Under the pieces are notes generated by a model. That model saw only the letters and a list, made by a program, of their open reading frames with translations. It searched no databases and was not told the origin of the DNA. A program made the position numbers and the translations under genes. Shown in pieces: positions 1 through 5,650 of a DNA stretch of 5,880 nucleotides (the first letter of the stretch is position 1; every line of letters starts with the position of its first letter). Source of the DNA: Woeseia sp. (GTDB taxonomy: Bacteria > Pseudomonadota > Gammaproteobacteria > Steroidobacterales > Woeseiaceae); contig JABIUH010000412.1 in the NCBI GenBank assembly GCA_018701055.1, positions 1-5,880 on the forward strand. The letters run 5' to 3'.

Positions 1-708
1 CTCTCCCCGTCGCGATGCTTCCATTTTGATTGATGGATAAAGGCGTTGAGCCGTCTCCTCCATGACGCCGTCGGGCTCTTGATCAGCACGACGTCGAATA
101 ACGCCTCCCACCGGGTTTGTCGTTGACGCGGTCACCTTTGCAAGGTCTAGCGCTGCCGAATTGCCTGCGGCCAGGTGACCCGAAACATGCGTCAGGACAA
201 TCGGATGCTCTAGCGATGCCCGATCGAGATCGGCGCGATTTGGGTGGCGACCCTCGGTCAGTAGAGAATCATCGTAGCCACGGCCATAAATCCATGTGCC
301 GGGTGCAGGGTTTTCTGCGGTAATGTATTGCTGAATGATTTTGACAATATCATCGATCGTTACAACACTGCCGACCGGCGGCGGAGAAAGATCAAGGAGG
401 GCAGTGACGCGACCAACGCCAGAAACATGACCATGTGCATCGATAAATCCTGGCACCAAAGCGCGCTCACCGAGCTCGATAATTTTGGTGGTCCCCGATT
501 GCATCGAGAGAATTTCGTCACGCGTTCCGGTTGCTAATATTCGATCGCCAACAATAGCGACAGCCTCGGCCGTTGACTCATCCATCGTAATTATATTGTC
601 ACCAATATATATCGTGTCGACAGTTGCGACTGTCTTCTCGGGAGCCGGGCTGCATGCCGTTATGCAGGCGAAGAGTGGCAATATGAACTTGAAAGGTCGC
701 AGTGACAT
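1..708 (-). CDS. YtcJ-like metal-dependent amidohydrolase, predicted lipoprotein (N-terminal 236 residues; runs off the left edge)
   Basis: The minus strand is open from ATG at 708 to base 1 with no stop, giving 236 residues; the C-terminal part lies outside the window. Residues 1-19 form a signal peptide (basic MSLRPFK, hydrophobic stretch, lipobox I-T-A-C with Cys19). Ser follows the Cys, which by the usual sorting rule suggests the outer membrane. Residues 32-80 form the small beta domain typical of amidohydrolases, followed by LVPGFIDAHGH, whose His92-x-His94 pair is the expected metal-binding motif of the TIM barrel. WIYGRGYD (139-146), HP at 168-169 and HxxxGHLAAGN (174-183) are typical of the YtcJ / Amidohydro_3 group. 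Usual family length is about 550 residues, so more than half is missing. A GGGAG ribosome site lies 5 nt before the ATG. The substrate cannot be told; family annotations as generic amide or imide hydrolases are broad. The family call is firm, the specificity unknown. Confidence 0.88.
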   Translation of the reverse strand, partial: MSLRPFKFILPLFACITACSPAPEKTVATVDTIYIGDNIITMDESTAEAVAIVGDRILATGTRDEILSMQSGTTKIIELGERALVPGFIDAHGHVSGVGRVTALLDLSPPPVGSVVTIDDIVKIIQQYITAENPAPGTWIYGRGYDDSLLTEGRHPNRADLDRASLEHPIVLTHVSGHLAAGNSAALDLAKVTASTTNPVGGVIRRRADQEPDGVMEETAQRLYPSIKMEASRRGE

Positions 709-834
709 GGAATCTCCCGGTTTTAACCGTATTCTAAAGATGCTTCCGATGGTGTTTTCGCTGGGTAGGCAGAGGAGTACGATAGCAGATACGCGTCGCT
801 TCGCGATCAATCGAAAATCACCGAGGACCTTATT
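709..834. promoter_or_regulatory. Divergent intergenic region between the amidohydrolase and the DUF6868-like gene
   Basis: This 126-bp gap separates two genes read away from each other, so it should hold at least one promoter for each. On the minus strand TAGAAT at 731-736 is a 5/6 match to a sigma-70 -10 box at a workable distance from the 708 start, but no good -35 box lies 16-18 nt upstream of it. A short inverted repeat CGGTT-TT-AACCG sits at 718-729, directly next to the amidohydrolase ribosome site; it may be chance. I see no convincing promoter for the plus-strand gene. The regulatory role is inferred from gene orientation only. Confidence 0.35.
714..718 (-). promoter_or_regulatory. 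Ribosome binding site of the amidohydrolase gene
   Basis: On the minus strand GGGAG lies 5 nt before the ATG whose first base is 708. It fixes this start, which also gives a complete signal peptide with a lipobox. Confidence 0.6.
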
Positions 835-1083
835 GTGAATTCACTTGATACGCTCGCTACATTCCTTGGCTGGTGCACGCTCATCAACGTATGCCTGATC
901 ATTTTCATCGCGATGGTCGTCGGACTATTTCACGACGGTATCGGTAATCTGATTGGAAGAATGTTCGGCGTGGATGAGGTGCAGGCGAAAATTGCACTAC
1001 TGCGAGTTTTTATGCACTACCGAGTGCTGTTTTTAGTTCTAAATCTGGTTCCATACATTGCGCTTAGAATAATGCTCCATTAG
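835..1083 (+). CDS. Small two-helix inner-membrane protein, DUF6868-like
   Basis: An 82-residue protein starting at GTG 835. GAGGA at 823-827, 7 nt before the GTG, supports this start. It has an N-terminal FLGWCTLINV stretch leading into a first hydrophobic helix (about residues 14-32), a short polar middle with GRMFGVDEVQAK (41-52), and a second helix (about 63-80) ending NLVPYIALRIM. The FGWCT-xN opening and N-LVPY-ALR-M ending match what I recall of DUF6868, a family of about 80-residue membrane proteins of unknown function. It stands alone between the amidohydrolase and ygfZ and converges on ygfZ with only 19 nt between the two ends, so neither neighbour hints at its job. No catalytic residues are apparent. 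Coding status is well supported; the family name is from memory and less certain; function unknown. Confidence 0.8.
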   Translation: MNSLDTLATFLGWCTLINVCLIIFIAMVVGLFHDGIGNLIGRMFGVDEVQAKIALLRVFMHYRVLFLVLNLVPYIALRIMLH

Positions 1084-1102
1084 TCGCGGGTATTGCGCCA
1101 TT

Positions 1103-1840
1103 CTAAAACGCATAGGGTAACGTGACGGGATTAAGCAATGCACACTCATGCGCGAGAGATTTTGCATGTGAGTCAACCGGTGTGACGGCCAAGATATCTC
1201 TTTCGACTACATTCACCACTTCGCCGATGTTCCGGTCATCCAGCATGAGTTTATCGCCGACGCGTATGCCATCCTTATCCGCTTCGTAGCGATGCATGCG
1301 TCGCTTGCTTTTGCCTAGATTTTCGGTTCGTGCCACGACTTCCTGACCGGTGTAGCATCCTTTCGTAAAACTGATGGCATCCAGCTTGTCGAGATTTAGC
1401 ATGTGCGGTGTAAATTTCTCGCTGTTGCTTGTATCGATCGTTGGTATCCCCGCATGAATTAATGCACGAGGATCTACTTCTGCCGATGCCGAGTTGCTTG
1501 CGGCTTCATCAACAACAAATTCAACAGCGGATCTCATTCGGTACATCGTCAGTCGTTTAAGCACAGCTTCTGCAATCGTCGCTGGGATCAATAGGCCGAT
1601 TGAATCAGGTTTTTGCACCAGGGTAAGTGTGCAAATTACGCGTCCCTTAGGATTGCACAAGGCAGCAGATAGTTTGCCCGTGCGTTCCAATTGATTGACA
1701 TCTTGGGTCAGCTGCCCTTGGAGGAATTCAACAGCGTCGGCGCCGCTGACTGTAATATGTTTATACAACGCTAGGTCTACTCTGGCATAATTCGCATATG
1801 GGCGAAGAGGATACGAAGGTGGATGACAATGTCGAATCAA
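1103..1840 (-). CDS. ygfZ: YgfZ/GcvT-domain protein, compact form (CAF17-related Fe-S maintenance factor)
   Basis: Numbering from TTG at 1840 gives 245 residues. Residues 30-48 (TVSGADAVEFLQGQLTQDV) match the folate-binding N-terminal segment of YgfZ. CNPKGR (62-67) and the AGIPTID region (130-136) follow, then the family signature KGCYTGQE (160-167) with the invariant Cys162, equal to E. coli Cys228. The end, LPYAF, parallels E. coli LPYSLEE. YgfZ is a cytoplasmic tetrahydrofolate-binding protein needed for full activity of some Fe-S enzymes. Compared with E. coli (326 residues), about 60 residues are missing between the KYAVF-like segment and AGIPTID, so a middle subdomain is reduced. The start is uncertain: the frame stays open to TTG 1996, other in-frame candidates are TTG 1840 and TTG 1768, none has a good ribosome site, and there is no in-frame ATG. 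I chose 1840 because it keeps the ARVDLA lead-in and leaves room for the divergent sdh promoter. Confidence 0.85.
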   Translation of the reverse strand: MIRHCHPPSYPLRPYANYARVDLALYKHITVSGADAVEFLQGQLTQDVNQLERTGKLSAALCNPKGRVICTLTLVQKPDSIGLLIPATIAEAVLKRLTMYRMRSAVEFVVDEAASNSASAEVDPRALIHAGIPTIDTSNSEKFTPHMLNLDKLDAISFTKGCYTGQEVVARTENLGKSKRRMHRYEADKDGIRVGDKLMLDDRNIGEVVNVVERDILAVTPVDSHAKSLAHECALLNPVTLPYAF

Positions 1841-2018
1841 CGACGGTGTCAGCAGATATGCATAATGCTTCGGACGTGCCCACAGGTAAAGAACAACCGA
1901 AAGAAATAGGCGGGCGCGACGGACCGGATCCGACGCGCTATGGGGATTGGGAAAAGAATGGTCGGTGCATCGATTTTTAGCAGCGCCTCTTAGCAAATAG
2001 ATGAGACAAAGGTAGTTA
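1841..2018. promoter_or_regulatory. Divergent ygfZ / sdhC control region
   Basis: If ygfZ starts near 1840, 178 bp remain before sdhC. This must hold the sdh promoter, because the genes downstream are packed too tightly for another. I find no clear sigma-70 pair. CATAAT at 1861-1866 (plus) resembles a -10 box but has no -35 partner. The 8-bp palindromes TATGCATA (1857-1864) and CGGATCCG are short enough to be chance. For sdhC, AAAGG at 2008-2012 lies 6 nt before the ATG at 2019 and is a reasonable ribosome site. No riboswitch or sRNA-type structure was evident by eye. Confidence 0.4.
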
Positions 2019-2393
2019 ATGAGTAACGACGAGCGACCGATCTCCCCGCATCTAACTGTTTATCGCTGGCCCATTACGATGACTCTGTCCATTCTGCACA
2101 GAATGACGGGGTTCGCGCTTAGTGCAGGGCTGGTTGCCTTCGTCGTTTGGCTAGAAGCGATCGCCTGGGATGTTATTCCATACGCGACTTTTTACGAGGT
2201 GTCACACAGCGCTCTTGGACAGATCGCCTTGCTCGGATGGTTATTTTCATTCTTTTTTCATCTCTGCAACGGGGTCCGGCATTTGATTTGGGATTCCGGT
2301 CGGCTGTTCGAAAAGAGCCAAGCAATTGCATCATCCTGGTTGATTATTATTTCGGCGGTCGTATTGACCACATGTTACTGGTTGTTGGTCTGA
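2019..2393 (+). CDS. sdhC: Succinate dehydrogenase cytochrome b556 subunit SdhC
   Basis: A 124-residue membrane anchor subunit of complex II in the inner membrane. The N-terminus carries RPISPHLTVYR (6-16), followed by SILHRMTG (24-31). Ser24 and Arg28 correspond to E. coli Ser27 and Arg31 at the ubiquinone site. Three transmembrane helices lie at about 29-49, 65-86 and 105-123. In helix II, HLCNGVRHLIWD begins with His81, equal to E. coli His84, the haem b ligand; His88 follows in the GVRH block. Length matches the family (about 125-130). ATG 2019 is preceded by AAAGG at 6 nt and yields the expected N-terminus. It is the first gene of the operon, with sdhD 13 nt downstream. Nothing is missing among the recognisable functional residues. 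Confidence 0.97.
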   Translation: MSNDERPISPHLTVYRWPITMTLSILHRMTGFALSAGLVAFVVWLEAIAWDVIPYATFYEVSHSALGQIALLGWLFSFFFHLCNGVRHLIWDSGRLFEKSQAIASSWLIIISAVVLTTCYWLLV

Positions 2394-2396
2394 TGC

Positions 2397-2401
2397 GGAG
2401 G
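2397..2401 (+). promoter_or_regulatory. Strong ribosome binding site of sdhD
   Basis: GGAGG, 5 nt before the sdhD ATG at 2407, lies in the 13-nt sdhC-sdhD gap. It is close to a perfect Shine-Dalgarno core and fixes the start. Confidence 0.75.
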
Positions 2402-2406
2402 CGAGC

Positions 2407-2793
2407 ATGAGTTTACGATCGCCGCTGTCGCGCGTACTCGGATCCGGGTCCGCGAAAGACGGTACAGAACATTGGTGGATGCAACGCGTCACCGCCGTAG
2501 CACTGTTGATCATTGGGCTTTGGTTTCTTGTTTCTATTGCGAGCCTGGCTGACTACGACCGAGCAGAATTGTATCGCTGGGCCGGACATCCATTTCATGC
2601 AGTCATGTTAATCCTGGCAAGTATTACGCTCGCTTGGCATTCGACACTTGGTGTGCAAGTAATCGTTGAAGACTATGTCCATGGTCCCTTGTTGAAAGTA
2701 TCGGCTTTGCTGTTAAATAAATTTCTCCACGTTTTCCTGGCCGCGGCTGCAGTTCTAGCGGTGTTAAAAATTGCACTAGGCGATTCTCTATGA
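2407..2793 (+). CDS. sdhD: Succinate dehydrogenase membrane anchor subunit SdhD
   Basis: A 128-residue second anchor of complex II. The N-terminal block SRVLGSGSAKDGTEHWWMQR (8-27) is the conserved opening of proteobacterial SdhD. Three hydrophobic helices follow (about 28-48, 62-84, 102-124). In the second, WHSTLGVQVIVEDYVH holds His78 and Asp89-Tyr90. The 12-residue spacing from His78 to Tyr90 equals that between E. coli His71 and Tyr83, so Tyr90 is the likely ubiquinone-contacting tyrosine and His78 faces the haem. The stop codon overlaps the sdhA start (ATGA at 2790-2793), implying translational coupling of the anchor to the flavoprotein. Length is slightly above E. coli SdhD (115), because of the longer N-terminus common outside the enterics. 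Confidence 0.96.
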   Translation: MSLRSPLSRVLGSGSAKDGTEHWWMQRVTAVALLIIGLWFLVSIASLADYDRAELYRWAGHPFHAVMLILASITLAWHSTLGVQVIVEDYVHGPLLKVSALLLNKFLHVFLAAAAVLAVLKIALGDSL

Positions 2794-4574
2794 GCGACTA
2801 CGACTTTATCGATCACAGCTATGACGTAGTCGTTGTCGGTGCGGGCGGCGCTGGGCTACGCGCAGCATTTGGCCTGGCGGAAGCGGGCTTTCGGACGGCT
2901 TGTATCACAAAAGTTTTTCCGACGCGTAGTCACACGGTTGCAGCGCAGGGCGGAATTAGTGCGTCACTTGGCAACATGGGCGAAGACGATTGGCGCTGGC
3001 ATATGTACGACACTGTCAAAGGGTCCGATTGGCTTGGCGATCAGGACGCGATTGAATACATGTGCAAAGAAGCGCCGGATGCCGTTATCGAACTCGAACA
3101 CTACGGTGTGCCGTTTTCTCGCACCGAAGAGGGCAAAATTTATCAACGTCCCTTCGGCGGCATGACCACCCATTTCGGCGAGGGCACTGCACATCGAACT
3201 TGTGCGGCTGCCGATCGAACCGGACATGCAATGTTGCATACGCTTTATCAGCAATCTCTGAAGCATGATGCTGAGTTTTACATCGAATATTTTGCGGTCG
3301 ATCTGATAATGGAGGATGGCCAGTGTCGTGGTGTTGTTGCCATTGATCTCGCTACAGGCCGTTTACACCGTTTTCGTGCGCATAAAGTCATTCTTGCAAC
3401 CGGCGGTTACGGTCGTGCGTATTTTTCCTGTACGTCGGCACACACTTGCACGGGTGACGGAAACGCGATGGTCTTACGCGCCGGATTGCCGTTGCAAGAC
3501 ATGGAGTTTGTTCAGTTTCATCCCACGGGTATCTACGGCGCTGGTTGCCTGATAACTGAAGGTGTCCGCGGCGAGGGGGGGTATCTGACCAACTCAGACG
3601 GCGAGCGATTTATGGAGCGTTACGCGCCCAATGCAAAGGATTTGGCGTCTCGGGATGTGGTAAGTCGTTCTATGACGATAGAAATTCGTGAGGGCCGCGG
3701 CGTCGGGGCAGGGTCCGATCATATTTACTTGCATCTGGAACATCTCGGACCGGAAGTAATTGATGAGCGTCTACCGGGAATCGCTGAGTCAGCCAGAATC
3801 TTTGCGGGTGTTGACGTCAGCAAAGAACCTATTCCGGTATTGCCAACGGTGCATTACAACATGGGTGGCATCCCGACAAACTACACTGGCGAAGTCGTAA
3901 CACTGAAAGGCGATGATCCTGAGTCTGTCGTGCCGGGTCTTATGGCCGTTGGCGAAGCCGCCTGTGTCTCCGTTCATGGAGCCAACCGTTTAGGATCAAA
4001 TTCATTGCTCGATCTGGTTGTGTTTGGACGGTCGGCAGCACATCACTGTGCAGCAACGATGACTCCAGCAGCTCGCCATAGTAATTTGCCGGAGGATGCT
4101 GGGCAAAATAGCGTGACCCGAATTGACCAATTACGCAATGCGGATGGATCGCGACCCACTGCGGAAATTCGTTTGGAAATGCAGAAGATCATGCAGAACC
4201 ACGCGGCGGTTTTCCGTACAGGTGAAACCCTTGCCGAGGGGGTCGAGCTGTTGCGGCAGACGCACGCAACGTTTGGCGACGTCCATGTGTCGGATCGATC
4301 GATGATCTGGAATACAGATCTTGTGGAAACTATCGAACTTGAAAATCTGTTGCAAAACGCACGCGTGACGATGGAATCGGCGGCGCGGCGACAGGAGAGT
4401 CGGGGCGCACATGCTCGCGAGGATTTTCCCGATCGAGATGACGACAAGTGGATGAATCACACATTGTCATGGTTAAACGAGCAGGGCGAGGTTGCATTCG
4501 ATCGTCGTCCGGTACACACACAGACAATGACAGACGAAATCGAATACATCCCGCCTAAAGCTCGGGTTTACTGA
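2790..4574 (+). CDS. sdhA: Succinate dehydrogenase flavoprotein subunit SdhA
   Basis: The 594-residue catalytic subunit, oxidising succinate to fumarate at the cytoplasmic face of the membrane. GAGGAG (17-22) after a run of valines is the FAD dinucleotide fold. SHTVAAQGG (47-55) places the covalent FAD on His48 (E. coli His45). Substrate-site residues line up as His244 in QFHPTG, Arg288 in LASRDVVSR, His355 in HYNMGG and Arg400 in HGANRLGSNSLLDL (E. coli His242, Arg286, His354, Arg399). The capping domain lies between the two FAD-binding parts. The C-terminal helical domain ends with the usual DDDKWMNHTL...PPKARVY. Length is normal (E. coli 588). The start overlaps the sdhD stop and has only a weak AGG upstream, so it probably depends on translation of sdhD. 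A run of seven G at 3575-3581 lies in an intact conserved segment. The stop sits inside an 18-bp imperfect tandem duplication. Confidence 0.98.
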   Translation: MSDYDFIDHSYDVVVVGAGGAGLRAAFGLAEAGFRTACITKVFPTRSHTVAAQGGISASLGNMGEDDWRWHMYDTVKGSDWLGDQDAIEYMCKEAPDAVIELEHYGVPFSRTEEGKIYQRPFGGMTTHFGEGTAHRTCAAADRTGHAMLHTLYQQSLKHDAEFYIEYFAVDLIMEDGQCRGVVAIDLATGRLHRFRAHKVILATGGYGRAYFSCTSAHTCTGDGNAMVLRAGLPLQDMEFVQFHPTGIYGAGCLITEGVRGEGGYLTNSDGERFMERYAPNAKDLASRDVVSRSMTIEIREGRGVGAGSDHIYLHLEHLGPEVIDERLPGIAESARIFAGVDVSKEPIPVLPTVHYNMGGIPTNYTGEVVTLKGDDPESVVPGLMAVGEAACVSVHGANRLGSNSLLDLVVFGRSAAHHCAATMTPAARHSNLPEDAGQNSVTRIDQLRNADGSRPTAEIRLEMQKIMQNHAAVFRTGETLAEGVELLRQTHATFGDVHVSDRSMIWNTDLVETIELENLLQNARVTMESAARRQESRGAHAREDFPDRDDDKWMNHTLSWLNEQGEVAFDRRPVHTQTMTDEIEYIPPKARVY

Positions 4575-4596
4575 CAACCTCGGGTTTACGGAAAAC
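4561..4596 (+). repeat. 18-bp imperfect tandem duplication across the sdhA stop codon
   Basis: Unit 1 (4561-4578) and unit 2 (4579-4596) both begin CTCGGGTTTAC and agree at 16 of 18 bases. The unit is six codons long, so it keeps frame. Unit 1 holds the sdhA ending R-V-Y-TGA; in unit 2 the same place reads GGA, a former or would-be stop that is now untranslated spacer. It makes up much of the 34-nt sdhA-sdhB gap and ends just before the sdhB ribosome site. Confidence 0.8.
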
Positions 4597-4602
4597 AAGG
4601 AG
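4597..4602 (+). promoter_or_regulatory. Ribosome binding site that decides the TTG start of sdhB
   Basis: AAGGAG lies 6 nt before TTG 4609, ideal spacing. It supports the unusual start and the conserved MAEFRLPPNSRI N-terminus over the next in-frame ATG, which would remove about 30 residues. Confidence 0.8.
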
Positions 4603-4608
4603 AGCCAG

Positions 4609-5391
4609 TTGGCTGAGTTTAGACTGCCACCAAATTCACGAATCACGAAAGGTAAACATTTTTCCGCCGTTAGTAGCGCGAAAAATGTGCGTCGTTTTAT
4701 GGTGTATCGGCATGACCCTGGTAGTGGTGAAAATCCGCGCATGGATACCTATGAAGTCGACGTGGATAGCTGTGGACCAATGGTGTTGGACGTTCTCATC
4801 AAGATTAAGAACGAGATCGATACTACGCTGACGTTCCGGCGTTCTTGCCGCGAAGGCATTTGCGGTTCCTGCGCCATGAATATCGACGGCCGCAATACAC
4901 TTGCTTGCACGGCGCCTGCTGACGGCATAAAGGGCGATGTTAAAATTTATCCATTGCCACATATGCCTGTGGTGAAAGATTTAGTGCCGGACCTTACGAA
5001 TTTTTACGCGCAGTACGCCTCTATTAAGCCTTGGCTGCAGACGCGTACGCCGGCCCCTCCAGATCAAGAGCGTTTGCAAAGCAAAGAGGACCAGGAACGA
5101 ATCGATGAACCCGCTGCCTGCATCCTGTGTGCCTGCTGTTCGACCAGTTGTCCCAGTTACTGGTGGAATAGTGATCGTTTCCTTGGTCCGGCGACGTTGT
5201 TGGCTGCGTATCGTTGGTTGGTTGACAGTCGCGATGAAGCCACCGGTGAGCGCCTGGACGATCTCGAGGACCCTTTTCGCTTGTATCGTTGCCATACCAT
5301 CATGAATTGTACTAACACCTGCCCGAAAGGCCTCAATCCTGCGAAGGCCATTGCGGAGACGAAAAAGATGCTGGCTGAGCGGCGACACTAA
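4609..5391 (+). CDS. sdhB: Succinate dehydrogenase iron-sulfur subunit SdhB
   Basis: A 260-residue electron-transfer subunit linking the SdhA flavin to ubiquinone. The N-terminal ferredoxin domain binds [2Fe-2S] through Cys80, Cys85, Cys88 (CREGICGSC) and Cys100. The C-terminal domain has CILCACCSTSCP at 171-182. By exact spacing with E. coli, [4Fe-4S] is held by Cys171, 174, 177 and 238, and [3Fe-4S] by Cys181, 228 and 234. Trp186 in SYWWN matches E. coli Trp164 at the quinone site. The start is TTG, backed by AAGGAG 6 nt upstream and by the conserved opening MAEFRLPPNSRI-KGK. This N-terminus is about 22 residues longer than in E. coli, as in many non-enteric proteobacteria. It follows sdhA after 34 nt and is followed by sdhE after 19 nt. 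All cluster ligands are present. Confidence 0.97.
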   Translation: MAEFRLPPNSRITKGKHFSAVSSAKNVRRFMVYRHDPGSGENPRMDTYEVDVDSCGPMVLDVLIKIKNEIDTTLTFRRSCREGICGSCAMNIDGRNTLACTAPADGIKGDVKIYPLPHMPVVKDLVPDLTNFYAQYASIKPWLQTRTPAPPDQERLQSKEDQERIDEPAACILCACCSTSCPSYWWNSDRFLGPATLLAAYRWLVDSRDEATGERLDDLEDPFRLYRCHTIMNCTNTCPKGLNPAKAIAETKKMLAERRH

Positions 5392-5410
5392 TTATCGCGG
5401 TCCGAAACTG

Positions 5411-5650
5411 TTGAGCGATGGCCGACTAAAATGGCAATGCCGCCGTGGCATGCGCGAACTTGATGTCGTACTGACCGCCTATTTCGACCAAGACTACGCG
5501 GCGTCTGGCGAGGTGGATAAGCGGGCATTTCGTGAACTTCTGGCACTTCCTGATCCTGACTTAAACGCGTATTTGTTGGGTCCAACTACACCTGCCAATC
5601 CTGAAATCGCCCATGTCGTCGCCCTTGTTCGTAGTAAAGCTATGTCCTGA
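5411..5650 (+). CDS. sdhE: FAD assembly factor SdhE (YgfY/CptB family)
   Basis: A 79-residue protein if started at TTG 5411. RLKWQCRRGMRELD (5-18) is nearly identical in pattern to E. coli RIHWACRRGMRELD and holds the RGxxE motif (Arg12, Gly13, Glu16) that contacts SdhA during covalent FAD attachment. FxxLLALPDPDLNAYLLG (40-57) is the second conserved block of the helical bundle. Family length is 80-90. It is a small cytoplasmic protein, likely acting on SdhA His48 made from the same transcript. The start is not certain: the frame has no ATG before the motif, TTG 5411 (or CTG 5408) gives the usual few residues ahead of the conserved block, and the ribosome site is weak, so expression probably relies on coupling to sdhB, whose stop lies 19 nt upstream. 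A longer version from TTG 5351 inside sdhB is unlikely. Confidence 0.93.
   Translation: MSDGRLKWQCRRGMRELDVVLTAYFDQDYAASGEVDKRAFRELLALPDPDLNAYLLGPTTPANPEIAHVVALVRSKAMS

Noticed and set aside
117..537. Two short plus-strand open frames
   Set aside because: Antisense shadows of the amidohydrolase coding region, with low-complexity basic translations and no motif.
485..838. 117-codon plus-strand open frame
   Set aside because: Lies mostly opposite the amidohydrolase gene, whose signal peptide, lipobox and HxH motif are clear; the frame has no recognisable domain and ends inside the start region of the DUF6868-like gene.
1084..1102. Terminator between the convergent DUF6868-like gene and ygfZ
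   Set aside because: Only 19 nt with no convincing stem and no T-run; any terminator must overlap the gene ends and cannot be supported by eye.
2157..2164. GCGATCGC octamer, the core of the cyanobacterial HIP1 repeat
   Set aside because: A single occurrence was noticed, inside sdhC; GATCG-rich words are scattered here and the gene content is gammaproteobacterial.
2964..3266. Antisense 100-codon frame in sdhA
   Set aside because: Complementary to conserved SdhA codons; no ribosome site and no domain.
4043..4460. Overlapping antisense frames in the 3' part of sdhA
   Set aside because: Arg/Ser/Cys-rich translations typical of the reverse of a coding region; sdhA itself is fully explained.
4981..5388. 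Antisense 135-codon frame opposite sdhB
   Set aside because: Mirrors the sdhB cluster-binding region; no independent support.
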